From Lachnospiraceae bacterium UBA3826 (GTDB lineage: Bacteria > Bacillota > Clostridia > Lachnospirales > Lachnospiraceae), in contig DGII01000041.1 of the NCBI GenBank assembly GCA_002393095.1, positions 1 to 12,403 of the forward strand: a DNA stretch of 12,403 nucleotides, written 5' to 3'. Within the stretch, counting starts at the first letter, position 1. Each line of letters opens with the position of its first letter. Shown here in pieces: positions 11,796-12,403 of the stretch. The translations under genes were made by a program, and so were the position numbers. The notes under the pieces were generated by a model, which was not told the origin of the DNA, did no database searches, and was given only the letters and a program-made list of their open reading frames with translations.

Positions 11796-12110
11796 ATGGA
11801 TAATATTATTGAACGGGGCAGGCTCTACGATTATTACGGTGCGCTCTTAACGGAGCACCAGAGGCAGATATATGAAGCAGTGGTATATGAAGATATGTCT
11901 CTGGCGGAGATCGCACAGGAATATGATATATCCAGACAGGGCGTGCATGATCTGATACACCGGTGCGACAAGCAGCTTGCCAGATATGAGGATAAGCTTA
12001 ATCTGATCGACAGGGACGAGAAGATACATGAGAAATTGAATAAGATCCGTGACATCACCGCAGATAAGGAGATACTTGATTCGGTGGAGGATATCCGCGG
12101 TCTGCTATGA
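11796..12110 (+). CDS. ylxM: YlxM family putative DNA-binding protein (UPF0122)
   Basis: The start ATG 11796 (104 aa) has GGTGGA at 5 nt; an upstream ATG at 11742 would add 18 residues without family character. The protein opens with a helix (IIERGRLYDYYGALLTEHQ) and carries a sigma-region-4-like helix-turn-helix at about 33-60 (MSLAEIAQEYDISRQGVHDL), followed by a coiled helical tail. In Firmicutes YlxM is encoded directly before ffh and is thought to help or regulate the signal recognition particle pathway. Here too ffh begins 72 bp downstream with no terminator between, so the two form an operon from the promoter at 11666. Family assignment is firm from sequence and context; the molecular role is not settled. 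Confidence 0.93.
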   Translation: MDNIIERGRLYDYYGALLTEHQRQIYEAVVYEDMSLAEIAQEYDISRQGVHDLIHRCDKQLARYEDKLNLIDRDEKIHEKLNKIRDITADKEILDSVEDIRGLL

Positions 12111-12182
12111 CAGCGTGATGTCAGGTCAGATAGCCGTTAAGCGCTTAAGGATATGCGGATCTGTGATACAGAGGGATAGATA

Positions 12183-12403
12183 ATGGCATTCGAGAGTCTG
12201 TCGGAAAAACTTCAGAATGTTTTTAAGAACCTTCGCAGTAAGGGTAGACTTACGGAAGAGGATGTTCATACAGCCTGTAAGGATGTGAAGATGGCTCTGC
12301 TTGAGGCCGATGTCAACTTCAAGGTGGTCAAGAGCTTCATTAAGACCGTGGAGGAGAGGGCCGTAGGCGCAGATGTTATGAACGGACTCAATCCCGGACA
12401 GAT
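12183..12403 (+). CDS. ffh: Signal recognition particle protein Ffh, N-terminal part
   Basis: Ffh is the GTPase of the signal recognition particle; with 4.5S/6S RNA it binds signal sequences of nascent proteins and delivers ribosomes to FtsY at the membrane. The visible 73 codons encode the N domain helical bundle: MAFESLSEKLQNVFKNL, GRLTEEDV, then MALLEADVNFKVVKSFI, which is the family's characteristic ALLEADVN segment, and GADVMNGLNPGQ before the edge. ATG 12183 has GAGGG (12171-12175) 7 nt upstream. The G domain and the methionine-rich M domain lie outside the window. The gene is cut by the window end, not by a mutation, and is the second gene of the ylxM operon. Confidence 0.97.
   Translation, partial: MAFESLSEKLQNVFKNLRSKGRLTEEDVHTACKDVKMALLEADVNFKVVKSFIKTVEERAVGADVMNGLNPGQ

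Overview
The window reads as part of a Firmicutes chromosome, most likely a rumen or gut Lachnospiraceae of the Butyrivibrio/Pseudobutyrivibrio/Roseburia type. The evidence is the ylxM-ffh pair with Firmicutes-style GGAGG ribosome binding sites, the frequent ATA and AGG codons, a DUF6033-like protein, and a PD-(D/E)XK-like protein of a type I associate with rumen Lachnospiraceae. The genus is inference.

The left third (about 1-4700) is AT-rich, accessory DNA. It opens inside the trailing end of a CRISPR array (1-298): four good 28-nt repeats (the first cut by the window edge), then a terminal repeat with a decayed 3' end. The array reads rightwards and no cas gene is present. Next come two unrecognised genes that converge with a 7-nt overlap (387-695 and 689-913), then a patchwork built from one repeated module. 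A complete module has a 141-bp structured non-coding leader ending in a consensus promoter, a PD-(D/E)XK-like gene with a C-terminal heptad coiled coil, and a strong hairpin. Copy 1 (about 1101-2214) is complete. Copy 2 (about 4062-4652) has the leader, promoter, gene tail and hairpin but has lost about 570 bp of gene body. A third relic (3568-3685) is only a decayed coiled-coil tail. A 49-bp block recurs behind copy 1 and behind the relic, each time directly in front of a different small orphan gene, which suggests cassettes with exchangeable cargo. A putative lipoprotein gene and a possibly frameshifted mini-gene sit between the modules.

The middle (4709-7433) holds a cytosolic diguanylate cyclase with an unrecognised N-terminal half and a degenerate inhibitory site, then a two-gene operon of small membrane proteins of unknown function.

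The right part is core-like. A 104-residue L-rhamnose mutarotase (rhaM) lies upstream of larE-larB-larC, the three biosynthetic steps of the nickel-pincer nucleotide (NPN) cofactor: LarB makes the dicarboxylated pyridinium nucleotide from NaAD, LarE sulfurates it and LarC inserts nickel. No LarA-type enzyme that would use the cofactor is in the window. A 255-residue DUF6033-like protein follows, then a terminator whose 3' arm overlaps the -35 box of a promoter for ylxM and ffh. Ffh, the signal recognition particle GTPase, runs off the right edge. I saw no tRNA, rRNA, transposase or integrase gene.
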